From positions 16,880,230-16,944,229 of the forward strand of contig NC_045128.1 of NCBI RefSeq assembly GCF_007655135.1: a stretch of DNA of 64,000 nt, in the 5' to 3' direction. A program made the translations under genes and the position numbers. Shown here one piece after another: positions 53,891-64,000 of this stretch. Numbering within the stretch: position 1 is the stretch's first letter; each line of letters begins with the position of its first letter. The notes beneath the pieces are model-generated. The model did no database searches and had not been told where the DNA came from. It was given only the letters and a program-made list of their open reading frames with translations. This DNA comes from Punica granatum (taxonomy: Eukaryota > Streptophyta > Magnoliopsida > Myrtales > Lythraceae).

Positions 53891-54825
53891 GACGCATCAC
53901 CAGCGTCACCAGCGTCACCAGCGTCCGTCACCGAGCGTCACCGAGCGCAACCCGCGTCCGTCACCGAGCGTCACCGAGCGCAACCCGCGAGCGTCACCAG
54001 CGTCTGTTACCGAGCGTCACCAGCGTCCGTCACCGAGCGTCACCGAGCGCAACCTGCGTCCGTCATCGAGCGTCACCGAACGCAACTCGCGAGCGTCACC
54101 AGCGTCTGTCACCGAGCGCAACCCGCGTCACCGAGCGCAACCAGCGCCCGTCACCGAGCGTCACCGAGCGCAACCCGCGAGCGTCACCAGCATCTGTCAC
54201 CGAGCGCAACCCACGTCTGTCACCGAGCACCCCAGCGTCCGTCATCGAGCACGCCCGTGCCTGTCATCCAGCACGCCCATGCCCGTCACCAGCGCAACCC
54301 GCGCCCGTCACACAGCACGCCCGTGCCCGTCACCAGCGTCACCCGCGCCCGTCACCCAGCGCACCCGTGCCCGTCACCAGCGCCACCCGCGCCCGTCACC
54401 AGCGCCACCCGCGCCCGTCACCCAGCGCACCCGTGCCCGTCACCAGCGCCACCCGCGCCCGTCACCAGCGCCACCCGCGCCCGTCACCAGCACGCCCGTG
54501 CCCGTCACCAGCGTCACCCGCGCCCGTCACCCAGCGCACCCGTGCCCGTCACCAGCGCCACCCGCGCCCATCACCCAGCGCGTCAGTGCCCGTCACCAGT
54601 GCTGCCCGCGCCCGTCACCCAACGCACCCGCGCCCGTCACCAGCGCCACCCGCGCCCGTCACCCCGCGCGTTCGTGCCCGTCATTAGTACGCCCGTGCCT
54701 GTCACCAGCGCCGCCCGTGCCCGTCACCGTGCGCCACCAGCGCCCGTCATCGAGCACGCCCGTGCCCACCAGCGCCCGTTCGTGCCACCAGCGCCCATCA
54801 TCGTGCTTGACCGCGCCCGTGCACG
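53891..54825 (+). repeat. Tandem array D inside S2 LTR (11/22-bp units)
   Basis: The first third is built from GTCACCGAGCG (11 bp) with CAACCCGCG variants. The rest is a 22-bp unit such as CCCGTCACCAGCGCCACCCG-CG. S1 and E3 have only a short GC-rich tract here. Frames of 321-345 residues through the array are periodic (PSPAPPAPVTSATRAR-like) and not genes. Confidence 0.9.
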
Positions 54826-54915
54826 TCCACCCTTGCACCCGAATACCCTTTTAAGGGTTCCACCGAGTCACCCGACTCTCAAACACTTCCCCGACTCTTT
54901 CCTCGTATTCCGAGG

Positions 54916-54924
54916 CTAGGTAAA
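54916..54924 (+). promoter_or_regulatory. Conserved splice-donor-like site, S2 LTR
   Basis: CTAG/GTAAA after CCGAGG, just downstream of array D. Confidence 0.35.
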
Positions 54925-55071
54925 ACATTTTCGACTTAGAGGAGTTAGGGCTTTTTATATTTTGGCATGGCTATGGAGTATTACGGTGTTTCATGCATGC
55001 TTGACCATGTCGGAAAAGGGCTTGGATCATCGTAAAGAAGACTATCCCGACCCGACTATGGCAAATTAATT

Positions 55072-55102
55072 CTCGGCCAACTCTCTAAATGAGAGGGTCG
55101 AG
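55072..55102 (+). other. Hairpin a, S2 LTR
   Basis: CTCGGCC-aa-CTCTC, loop taaat, GAGAG-GGTCGAG: twelve pairs including one G-T. Confidence 0.6.
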
Positions 55103-55190
55103 ACTTAAATTGCTCTTTCCGGGTTAAGATCGGTCTCCTTAGCCTATTCAAGTTAGTTTCCGAGTTTGTTTTATCATTATTGCATGCATG

Positions 55191-55282
55191 AAGCCGGTGT
55201 TCTTTTATCTTTTCCTTAATTAACACGTTTGTGAATGTTTGTATGTTTAAATGAGCTAAACAAATCGTGATAACGCCGGCTT
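55191..55282 (+). other. Long-range stem, S2 LTR
   Basis: AAGCCGGTGTT (55191-55201) and AACGCCGGCTT (55272-55282). The T-A pair of E2 has become C-G, and the arms pair fully with one wobble. Confidence 0.7.
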
Positions 55283-56724
55283 TTGTTAAAAAGGAGTGTT
55301 ATTTATCACGGTTGATGTTTGAGCATGCGAAAAAATGATTAAACCACGATTAGGAAATCATTTGTGACTCGGATAGAGCCATGAGAACCTTCGGCCACCT
55401 TTCATAAGATGAAGCCGAGGGCTTCTTGGCCTTCCTTGGGTCAAGAATGAGTTCCTTATCTCAAGTTTAATTCGTTTATCGGATGGTGTGAATTTTTACT
55501 TCAATGTCTTTACGATTCCTATGTTAAAGTATCGTGTAAAGACTCTTTTAAAATTAACGCACATGGATTCATGTATCGAGGACTCATTTAGATCCATTCG
55601 GTTATAAGGATATTGTCGGTTATTCAACTGAATTATCCTTGATCGTTATGGATTCATTTTGGTCGTCGAATCACGAATCGTTTTCCTAATTAATGCATTT
55701 GGCTATAACCCTTAAGCATTAATTCCACAAACGGGTTAATCGGGACGCTCACATGATTAAACCCACTTCACACTGATAAAGTTTACCCGAATTGGACATT
55801 AACTGATAACTCGCGTCGACGAGTCGTCAAAGGACGTTGGTGCCCTTTTCAAACTTATCAATTTCAAAACCCGAAACGCGCGGTCCGATGTAGCATGGAC
55901 GTCTAAAAAGGGCTTCTGTGTCTCAACTTGAGTTTTTACCTGATTCCAGGTAGCTTAGGTCACGATATAGAAGATCTTTCTAGATCACTTCCGGGCAGAT
56001 CGACCGGTTCCTTGGCTTTTCCGGGGTTCTTGCATAACCCTGGATGATCCAGGGATTTGGTTGACACCGGCTACAGGACAAGGTGGCCCGCACTGCGATG
56101 TTTTCCCCTTTTCTGAAAACAATTTTCAAATAAAGGGCAAAATCGTCTTTTCACAATTCAGCGACACCCTTAGGGTTAGCATGACAGAAACTCTACAGTA
56201 CGGGATAAGAATGGGCTACCTGTTCAGGTGCAGGTTCATCTGCATAACCTTTTCTTATCTAACTAATGAGTTTCTGTTATCCTAACATAGACTCGGGTAA
56301 CTAGAACGGTTATCTCTGTCAGAAAACATGCGAAATGCTGATTAACCTTTCACTCGACCTAACCAAACACTAGATAATGGTTAGGAGGAATTCTAGATTC
56401 CAAATCTAGAGTCAAAACACGAGTTTGGTTAATTCAGTGGTAATTCAGTGTCACAATACAGAACAATTGTAAAAGCAATCCACACACTTGAGATTTGACT
56501 CTTTTTGTCAAGTTCTCAAAACAAAGTCGAATGCTAAAATGTTGGCACATGTTTGATTGTTTAGCATATGGCATTTGCTTGCAAAAACACCCCTGGGTTA
56601 ATAATCTGTTAATTCACGTAAACACGACAATAACAAACACTTTGTCTGTTATTTACATGTTGCGTGTTATCTTTCCGCACCTGTTTGCCATGCGGGTCGA
56701 GCCTGATCCCTAGGCCAAATAATA

Positions 56725-56797
56725 TTAGGGTTCAACGCCCTAATCATCGAGCACAGGGTTCAACGCCTTAATCAACACTCACAGGGTCCAACGCCCT
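56725..56797 (+). other. Three tandem mini-hairpins, S2 LTR
   Basis: TTAGGG-ttcaacg-CCCTAA followed at 28-bp steps by AGGG/CCTT and AGGG/CCCT copies, as in E2. Confidence 0.6.
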
Positions 56798-57565
56798 ATT
56801 TAGTGAGAGTGTCTATTGAATTTCAGTTCTTCGGTCTTTTTCCCTAAACTCATGGCGAGTTAGAGTGGAATAATAACCGAACGCGAAACGACTGGAATTC
56901 GACCCTTTTGTAATTTGTATTTATTGTTTTGAGAGCATTGTAAGGATTCTATTTGGTGCATTTATTCTGTAAGAATTCCAGTCGGTGAGCGAACGGTCCG
57001 AGAGTCGAATTGATCGAATCGGTCTAATGCTCGCCCAGACACAAGTAAATCCAAGAACTCGCGGTTCTGGTTCACGCAGGGATCCAACCTCCATGGTTCG
57101 ATGAACTGTAACGCAAGATTGTGAACCAACTCCCCGACATACGGGTTTACTTCTCTCTCGGCTTCTCAACCGACATCGTTTGGTTCATCGAATCTCCGAT
57201 GTCAAAACGTGCGAGCCGAGTGCAGCTTAATTCACGCGGTAAATAATAAAACATGCAAGCCTAGCAAACCAGAGTACCGAAAGGGCTTGCGGGATATAGG
57301 CCCGCACGTAACATGAACCCCCGAACACGGACTTTCCGGTTCCGCACAGACCAATGCCTTAACAACAAACTAGGTGTTCCATACCCCTAGACCCGGGTAA
57401 CTTATCCGCCCTCGACCTTCGGGTCGTAAAATGATAAGTGGCGACTCCTTCTCTCACGCGTGTCGGTCACGCGTCCCCACGGGAAGGTGGACGTTCCGAC
57501 CAAGCCGCGCGATCCAAAAGCGTGCAATGCGGGCCCCGACGAGAGTCCACATTCGGGTCCTTACA

Positions 57566-57570
57566 CCATG
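57566..57570. repeat. Target site duplication of S2, right copy (CCATG)
   Basis: Identical to 51952-51956; E4 LTR sequence resumes with TGTTAGTTTC. Confidence 0.9.
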
Positions 57571-59604
57571 TGTTAGTTTCATGATAGATAAATTGATTTT
57601 GGACCATTACCCATTAAATCCATAATACCTATAATATAAGATCACCACCACCGAAAAATTTCACAAATGGGATAAACAGGACCTGTCATTCGATTAATTA
57701 AATCACTTGGACCAAATAATTGGATAAATTGATTATTAATTCATAAACGCATCGATGGTTCACGGAACGGCGGAAATGCCCTTTTCTTTAAAAGCTCACA
57801 ATTTCAAAGCACCGAGATGTGTAACACGAATAGAATCGTGTCTAGCGAGTACTCGCGTACTATGACTCGAGTCCGGGCCCAATTTGAGGCGGCTCATGTC
57901 GAGACGCGCGAGTCCTTTTTAGACCTCTTCGTGTCACGCGATCTTTAATTTATATGTGAACCACACACGTTTTACCGATCAAGGGCATAATCGTCATTCC
58001 GCGATCCACCGATATCCCAAGCATTAGGGAGTCGGAAACACCTTGATCTATGGACGGAAAAAGGCAACCCGTTTGGGTGCGAGTTTCATTCGCACGGCCC
58101 ATTCCGTCCACTTTCGGTGTTTCTATCTCCCTATTGCAGATTCGGTGGCGACCATTTTATTTCTGTTGCAAAACACGAAAAACCGGATTAATCACACATT
58201 CGACTTAATCAAACATTAGTTAATGGATAGGCGGAATGCTAGATTCCAATCTAGAGTCAAAATACGGGTTTGGCAAATTCGGTGAAATCGCAGTGACACC
58301 ATACTGAATAGAGTTCTAAAACAAATTCACACATGTAATTGGCCTAGAACCATATCCCAGCCCACCTCTTTGTTTGCCTAGGTTAGATACATTGTTTGCT
58401 AATCAACCTCGGTTAATAACTGATTAAATCACGTACATTCGGCCTAATATACAACTTGTCTGTATTTATCTGCATTTATCAGTTTTTGTCTGTTTTTCAT
58501 TAGTTTTATCAGTTTTCTTCTGTTTTCCATTTGCTTTTGCTGATCTGTTGCCGCTCGAGTCCGAACACATATGTTACATAATACTCGGGGTATAACACCC
58601 CAAATCACCGAACACAAGGTCCAATGCCTGTTAACTCACTGAGCGCGTGCAACTCGAGTGCGGAATGGGATCTAGCCTCGAGTCATCGTCTCACTCCAAG
58701 TATGACCTATGTGGAAGGCAATTTGAATTGGATGTATGAAACGTGTTTAGATATCACCCGGGAGCTCGATCGGTCCAACGGTTACAGTGAGAATCAATCG
58801 GTTCTCCTGTAGATCGTTGGTTCGATTGGACCCGACCCCCGGCTCCCTGAGCCCGCATTGCCTTAATTTATTTATTGGTTATTCCAAACACACGATGAGC
58901 CGGAGCGGAATATTGGCCCAATGCAAACCGATCGGGATCCATTTACTTATTCAGTTGTTCTTTGTAATTATTCGAGAGAGCATTGCGAGGATTTTGTTTG
59001 TACATTCACTCATTCATTGTAAGGATCCCCGATCGGTGAGCGAGAGGTCTGAGTGTCGAACCGGTCAAGTTGGTCTATTGTTACCAAGAGAAGAGTCAGC
59101 TCGAATACTCGAGGTCTCAGTTCGCGCAGAGAATCAACCATCACGGTTCGATGAACTGTAACGCTAAGATAGTGAACCGATTCCTCGACGCACAAGCCTA
59201 CTCACCTTTCAGATTCTTGGCCCAACTTGATCAATTCATCGACTTTACGGTGTCAAAACAGGCGAGTCAAGTGCAACTCTAAATCACGCGGTAAATAAAC
59301 AAAATGGTAAGCCTAGCAAATTAGAGTACCGAAAGGGCGTGCTGGATATAGGTCCGCACGTAATAGAACCCCCGAATTCGAAATTTTCGGTTCCGCATGA
59401 CCATTGCCTTAGCATTTAGTTGTACCCCGTACCCCTAGACCCGGGCGACTTCACGGCCCTCGACCTACGGGGTCGTAAACAGTAAGTGGCAACTCCTTCT
59501 CACGCGTGTCCATCACGCATCCCCGGGAAGGTGGATACTCCTAAGCCGCGTTGCGTAGGCTTCGCGCATGCGTGCCCCGACAAGATGAAATTCGGGTGCG
59601 CATA
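57571..59604 (+). repeat. E4 5' LTR, second part
   Basis: Collinear with E1 LTR 5565-7603, including AATGGATAGGCGGAATG and the GATCCCCGATCGG block. It ends GGTGCGCATA directly before the PBS. Confidence 0.85.
58587..58630 (+). other. Tandem mini-hairpins, E4 LTR
   Basis: GGGG-tataaca-CCCC (58587-58601) pairs fully although its loop differs from all others. The second copy (AAGG/CCTG) is partly decayed. Confidence 0.45.
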
Positions 59605-59607
59605 GCT

Positions 59608-59626
59608 TGGCGACTCCACCGGGGAC
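59608..59626 (+). promoter_or_regulatory. Primer binding site, tRNA-Arg, of E4
   Basis: TGGCGACTCCACCGGGGAC, one base (C for T) from the E2 site. It should still anneal to the tRNA-Arg 3' end. Confidence 0.8.
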
Positions 59627-60179
59627 ATAGTTAGTGGGTTTGGGCTCAATTCCGTTTGCTTGCTTGCATGTTTATTTATCGCTTTCCGTACATTTATTTT
59701 AAGCACATTTATTTCGCGCACATTTATTTTACGCACTTGCATCGCATCATTCTAGCGGGTTTCTAGGAACCTTGTCCGAAATGCCACGGGCACCAAAATA
59801 GGAAGCTAGGTTAGTCAGAGGTACCGAGTAAGGGAACGGATCGAGTCGGCTATGCCACCAAACCGGCCCCCAAAGATCCTAGCTAGATTTCAAGGAATTC
59901 ACACCCTTGAGTCGGGAGCCCCCATCCATAGATAGCACGGTCCCTGTAGCACCGAACCATGCATCGTGCTATGCCTCCATGCAAGCCTTCAACCCGACTA
60001 CGACAACTGTCCATCGAGTCGGCCTGCGAGCCATTTGAGTCTTTTCCATTTCAAGAGCGATGTACATGTAATTTCTATTAAGCCATGGGCATTTACTCTC
60101 TTCGCACACATGCATCATGCAGTTTTCAAAAATTTGGATGTCATTCATGTTGATGAGTCCTAAACGGATTTTTCTGTCG
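59627..60179 (+). other. E4 leader after the PBS, non-coding
   Basis: Homologous to E1 7626-8149, with the same CGGCCCCCAAAGATCC and TTTCAAGGAATTCACACCC blocks. No ORF. Confidence 0.5.
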
Positions 60180-60560
60180 TCTTGGTAAGGGACGCCTTGC
60201 TCGGCCTCCTGCTTGCGCCTCGACAGAGTCCGCCAACACACAAGGACCTCACCGACCCGCCACAGAACGCGAATGGTGTATATTTCAGGACAACATGATC
60301 GACCTCATCAACACTGGGTTCGATCACCGAGAGGTCGCTGAGAGATGAAGAACTTGCCGGCCAACCACCTTAGAGGGAGCACTCCCAAACCCGTGCCAAG
60401 ATGCAGAGATGCGGTCAGGAGCTCGCTTGAGCAAACGTCGCCCTGGAGAGGTCTAGGAAGAGAGCTCGAGAAGGCCCACAGATTCACTCTAGGATAGATG
60501 TCTCCGCAAGGCCCTCGCCTAGACGAGGTGCTTTCCGAGGCCGCGCTCGCTCAAATCCCG
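60180..60560 (+). pseudogene. Collapsed remnant of the DUF7745/coiled-coil ORF, E4
   Basis: Same arrangement as in E1 and E2: TCTTGGTAAGGGACGCC, then GAGAGGTCGCTGAGAGATGA and a diverged, stop-riddled coiled-coil end with no globular domain. Three elements share this deletion, so it predates them. Confidence 0.55.
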
Positions 60561-63500
60561 AGTGTGGTGGCAAATCAGCTTAAGGCTCTATTTTACAAAA
60601 TTTGTATTGTACTAAACCTTTTGAGTCAATGTGAACGACGACATTAGCTTTTGAAAACTCACGCATTGCATCATCCTATCCATTTACTGTTTTACACGAC
60701 AATTAACACTACCACGCGGTAGACAAAGTTGTGACCGCCTTTGTAGGTGGACCTCTCATAGTCCTCACCCTTCCTCCACGGCGAGACGATCAGTAGCTCA
60801 AGGGCCAACCATCCAAGCAACACTAACTCCCCATTAATACCGCGCAATCGATTACGTCATTGCATGGTTGAGCACACGTCCCTCCATGCTACGAGTGCTT
60901 CCATCAGCACAACTGAGTGTGCCCTTTCCACGTCATGCGAGCACACCCCTACCTTGCCCATGCGCGCCTCCCCGACACACCTTGTGCATGTCTTTCAGTG
61001 TGCTTGCATGATGCCTACCAGGCCAGTTCGCTCCCCTATGCTGTTGCATTCAAATTACGAATAGTTCTTGTTTCTTCATTGCCTTTCCTCTTCCCATTGC
61101 AGGAAATAACTGACAAAAAGGCAACTTGGACCTTGAACGACCACAATCAGGACAATGAACACTTCTCGTCCAACACCTTGGAACTTGAACACCGAATCCC
61201 AACCCTCTTTCCACAAAAGATCACAGGCAACAACTCCGACAAACAGTGCATGGCCCTGCCCACCCGCCGCGAAAGTCACTAGCACGGTCACATCTCCGAC
61301 CAGAGAATGATCCATGCCCACCTTCCGCTGTGGCCATCAACCAGCCATTGGGGCAACATGCACTTTTCCCTAAACTATCTTTTACATTTATTTATATGCA
61401 TTCCCAAACGAGCTCCCGGTATGAACGAACCCTTCACGAGCGCACTAGGACAGCCCCGAAGACACCCTGTTGGTTCTGTCGGAATTGTTCGATTCGTCTA
61501 TCCTCATGGGATCCGGCTCCTCGAGCCTTCCCTAGGACGGCTGTGCATGCCAACCCGCAATCAGGGTAAGTACACCTATGTGGCCCCTAGCCACGGTCTG
61601 CCCACTCCAGGGTGGCGATGACTAGATCTCGGAATTGCGTATCCCCCACGCGCGGTACGCCATGGGTCGCACGTTGGACAAGGGGATTTTCCTATCGGTC
61701 CACTCCACATTTCTTACCACATATTCCACCGATCAATCGCCTAATGTATCATATTCTTTGACATCTCTCACAGGGACAAGCCGGTCATAGGCAAAGAACA
61801 ATACACGGGTTCACACCTCCCTGAGAATTCCTCTAGGACCCTTTCCCCATACTTCACTGAGGGAGGTGTTCGACGAATAGGTACCCCCCACGAAGCCAGA
61901 GACAGAGACAACTGAACAAACCATTCAACCCTGGGGCAAATCGGGCATTCCCCACTGTAAAGACCCATTACTGACAACATGCAACGATAAGCCCTAAGGC
62001 AGGACACAATCGGCTTTAAGAGCGCCTATCCTGTAAGGGGCACCCTCCACGGGAGCGACAACGCACGATCGGGAGCGACAATCGTACAAGACGCCCGACA
62101 TAAGCTACAAAGATCAGGGCATCCCCGTCCAACATTCACGCGGAGGCAACCTTGGTCACCCACACTCCTGCGGCAATTTTGTTTTCGTTTTAAACAATAG
62201 GGGAAAGGACTTGTAAAGTTTGCAAGGACAAAAGACGCGAAGTTCGACTTTCGAGTGCACAAGAATCAGACTTCTGAGAAAACCAGCCATCACAAAATTG
62301 GGCTAGGACAACGAAGTACATCAAGTCTCCACGGGGCTAAGCAAACAAAAGTGGCATCGGCGATGCAAAGTCGAGGAGTTTCAAACAAATACAAGGGGCA
62401 CAATACAGACCCCAGCTGTGAAAAAAAAAAGACCGAAAAGACGTGGGAAAAACCCGCCAACAAAGAAGAGAAGAGAGAGAGAAAAGAAATGAACAAATCC
62501 TGACTAAAATGGAAGCAGCAGTCACAACTCCTCGATGAAGACAGAACGTAACGCACTCGGAGGTCTAATTATTCGAACCATTCGCCCTTGCAAACTCGAG
62601 AGACAAAAGAATAGAGCCTGCTAGGTCGAAAACCCCTCGGGGTGATCTAGGCAAAAATTATGGCAAAAGAGAGGCACAACTGAAAATCCCGAGGCGGGCG
62701 GTCGTGGCAAAAGGAGAGTTCATCCCCTTTAGGTTGAGAGGTACGGCCCCGAGGCGGGTGACCGCAGCAAAAGGAGTGTAAAATGAGAGATAAACAAAAC
62801 AGTCACCCGGGGCCTTCGCACACTGCGCGGACCAGGGATCCCCAAGGGAAATGGCCAAGTTATCTACTCCAACACTATTCCCGATCGGCTCCCCAACGCA
62901 GCTCAACTGTCCTAGGCGGTTTCTTCCTCAAGAATGGTGCACAAGCAGGCACCCCATCTGAGCACTTCGCAGTAGCCTACAGGACAAGAAGTCGAAAGAA
63001 AAGGGGGGGGGGTACATCTCACGGCAGGCGTGAACCTGTGTATCCTTTCAGCCTTGGGCACGTGCTCCCCAAGCTTTCTCTTTTCTCTTTGTCATTGCAC
63101 GACTCCAAAACGGGTCATAGCCACCCTTCAATCGGCTACCACAAAGCCAAAATCCTAGACATTCCTTTCCGGGAGTCTAGTCATAACACTCTGGAAATGA
63201 CTAGACCGAGGTTTGACTAAATTTGAACAAAAATTCCCCATGCGGGTTACAAATGCAGCCGCCCTACGGCACCCTGATGAGAAGGATCCCGAGCTCATGG
63301 ACACGTCGAACAACCGATAAAGCCGCTTGGGCACCTTTGAGAACGTCTTGATATGCCCATGCAAGGCCAATAGGAGTCCTGGAGGCCTCGCATTGAGGCC
63401 TCTAAAAGCGGGATCCCATTCGCATCACTTAAACAAAAACTCTTCACGGGTCGCTCAGGCGACCCGAAACTGAAGAGCATGCGTCTTAAAGACATCTTTT

Positions 63501-64000
63501 AACCTGCGCTTACACATTATTAGTAACCCCCATGACTTACTAATAATGCTAGGATCATAGGTACTACAAGCCACAAGAACTACGGTGGACTCTTATTTTC
63601 GACCCCTCGGGATACGTAGGCGCTCTACTCCAGAGCTCGAGTCCCTCATTGCACGAACGGGGAATCCCCAGTAAACTACAATAGCCCCTGCGACAAAGCC
63701 GGCACCTGGCAGAGCAACAAGCAATAGCCCTAGCAGCAAAGCCGGCTTCCGGCAGATCAAACACACTGCCACCTCAGGGGCAAAGCATCGACGAAGCAAT
63801 ATCATCGCGGCAGCAACGCCAATCTATAGCAGATCAACACCTTTGGGACAGAATCAACCCAATACACTTAGCGCACACCACTGTCCACATGACTAACGAA
63901 GAGTTATGCTCTTCTTTGCAGATGCGCACGGAACCCCAAGGGGCATCTTCTCCCTGACGGACTCATATCTGCCTCACGCGACGGGTTGTGCTATCGATAC
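60561..64000 (+). other. E4 central internal region, no pol domains
   Basis: Collinear with E2 29341-32400. Array A is absent (CCGAATCCCAACCC runs on to AAAGATCACAGGC near 61193). Near 63680-63770 a short GCRACAAAGCCGGC/TTCCGGCAGATCAA motif is repeated. The window ends before any pre-PPT array. Confidence 0.6.
62290..62556 (-). other. Possible antisense ORF, E4 copy
   Basis: 88 residues, hydrophobic first half, with GSVLCPLYLFETPRLCI and FVCLAPWRLDVL as in E2. It lacks the WIGGAGAF segment because about 75 bp of the purine-rich tract is missing. Confidence 0.25.

Larger units (their letters stand above)
51957..57565 (+). mobile_element. S2: solo LTR (5.6 kb, mosaic of subfamilies III and II)
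   Basis: Starts TGTCAGCACCCC, ends CGGGTCCTTACA, and is flanked by a perfect TSD with no PBS, PPT or interior. The first ~3.8 kb follows S1 and E3. From about 55735 it is close to the E2 LTR end (26565-28390), including the block GTTGGTGCCCTTTTCAAACT. The extreme 3' end returns to the S1 type. It contains array D. Confidence 0.9.
48145..64000 (+). mobile_element. E4: Ogre/Tat-like LTR retrotransposon, 5' LTR and part of interior, runs off the window
   Basis: The 5' LTR is 48145-51956 plus 57571-59604 (about 5.85 kb, subfamily I, starts TGTCAACACCCC). Solo LTR S2 splits it. The PBS and 4.4 kb of internal sequence follow. The visible interior is collinear with E2 and also lacks gag-pol and array A. 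The LTR end reads GCGCATA, a single change from GCGCACA. Confidence 0.85.

Noticed and set aside
53882..54919. Open frames of 321-345 residues rich in P, A, R and S
   Set aside because: They are translations of the 11/22-bp GC-rich array D within a solo LTR, absent from sister LTRs.

Overview
This window is plant nuclear DNA made almost entirely of retrotransposons. It holds no intact host gene, rRNA, tRNA or CRISPR array. The elements are very large LTR retrotransposons with LTRs of about 4.5-5.8 kb. They have a primer binding site complementary to the 3' end of a plant tRNA-Arg (TGGCGACTCCRCTGGGGAC), LTR termini TGTCAGCACCCC...GCGCACA, 5-bp target site duplications (TSDs), and variable tandem arrays in the internal region. 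These traits are those of the Ogre/Tat lineage of Ty3/gypsy elements. The one recognisable protein is a decayed DUF7745-type ORF followed by a coiled coil, a protein type I associate with dicot repeats. Its wording resembles predicted proteins I recall from pomegranate (Punica granatum), so a Myrtales genome is my best guess; that species call is inference only.

Layout from left to right. Positions 1-1023 and 22788-23274 are unassigned sequence that was once contiguous. A minus-strand solo LTR (S1) was inserted there (1024-2082 plus 19344-22782, perfect TSD TATGG). S1 was then split by a complete non-autonomous element, E1 (2083-19338, plus strand, 17.3 kb). From about 23275 to 44880 lies the internal region of a minus-strand element, M. 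M is split by a second complete non-autonomous element, E2 (23473-38934, plus strand, 15.5 kb, perfect TSD ACAGT). M is cut at 44880 by a plus-strand LTR, E3 (44881-48144). E3 is cut by element E4 (48145 to beyond the window). The 5' LTR of E4 is itself split by solo LTR S2 (51957-57565, perfect TSD CCATG). The right half is therefore four layers deep.

E1, E2 and the visible part of E4 have PBS (and, for E1 and E2, PPT and both LTRs) but no recognisable gag, protease, RT, RNase H or integrase. They look like large retrotransposon derivatives mobilised in trans. Between the PBS and the centre they keep only a collapsed remnant of the DUF7745/coiled-coil ORF, which M retains nearly full length in one frame broken by five stop codons. 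Tandem arrays differ between copies: an 18/27-bp family (A) in E1 and M, a 48-bp family (B) in E1, a 30-bp plus 70-bp family (C) in E2, and a 22-bp family (D) inside the S2 LTR.

The most interesting signal is in the LTRs. Across diverged subfamilies they share a set of inverted repeats at equivalent positions whose arms change in a compensatory way: a long-range stem, two hairpins just beside it, and tandem mini-hairpins downstream. The LTRs also share a TATA box about 1.3-1.6 kb in and a conserved CTAG/GTA donor-like site. This suggests a long, structured and possibly spliced leader RNA conserved across the family. All comparisons were made by eye; no alignment or database search was run.
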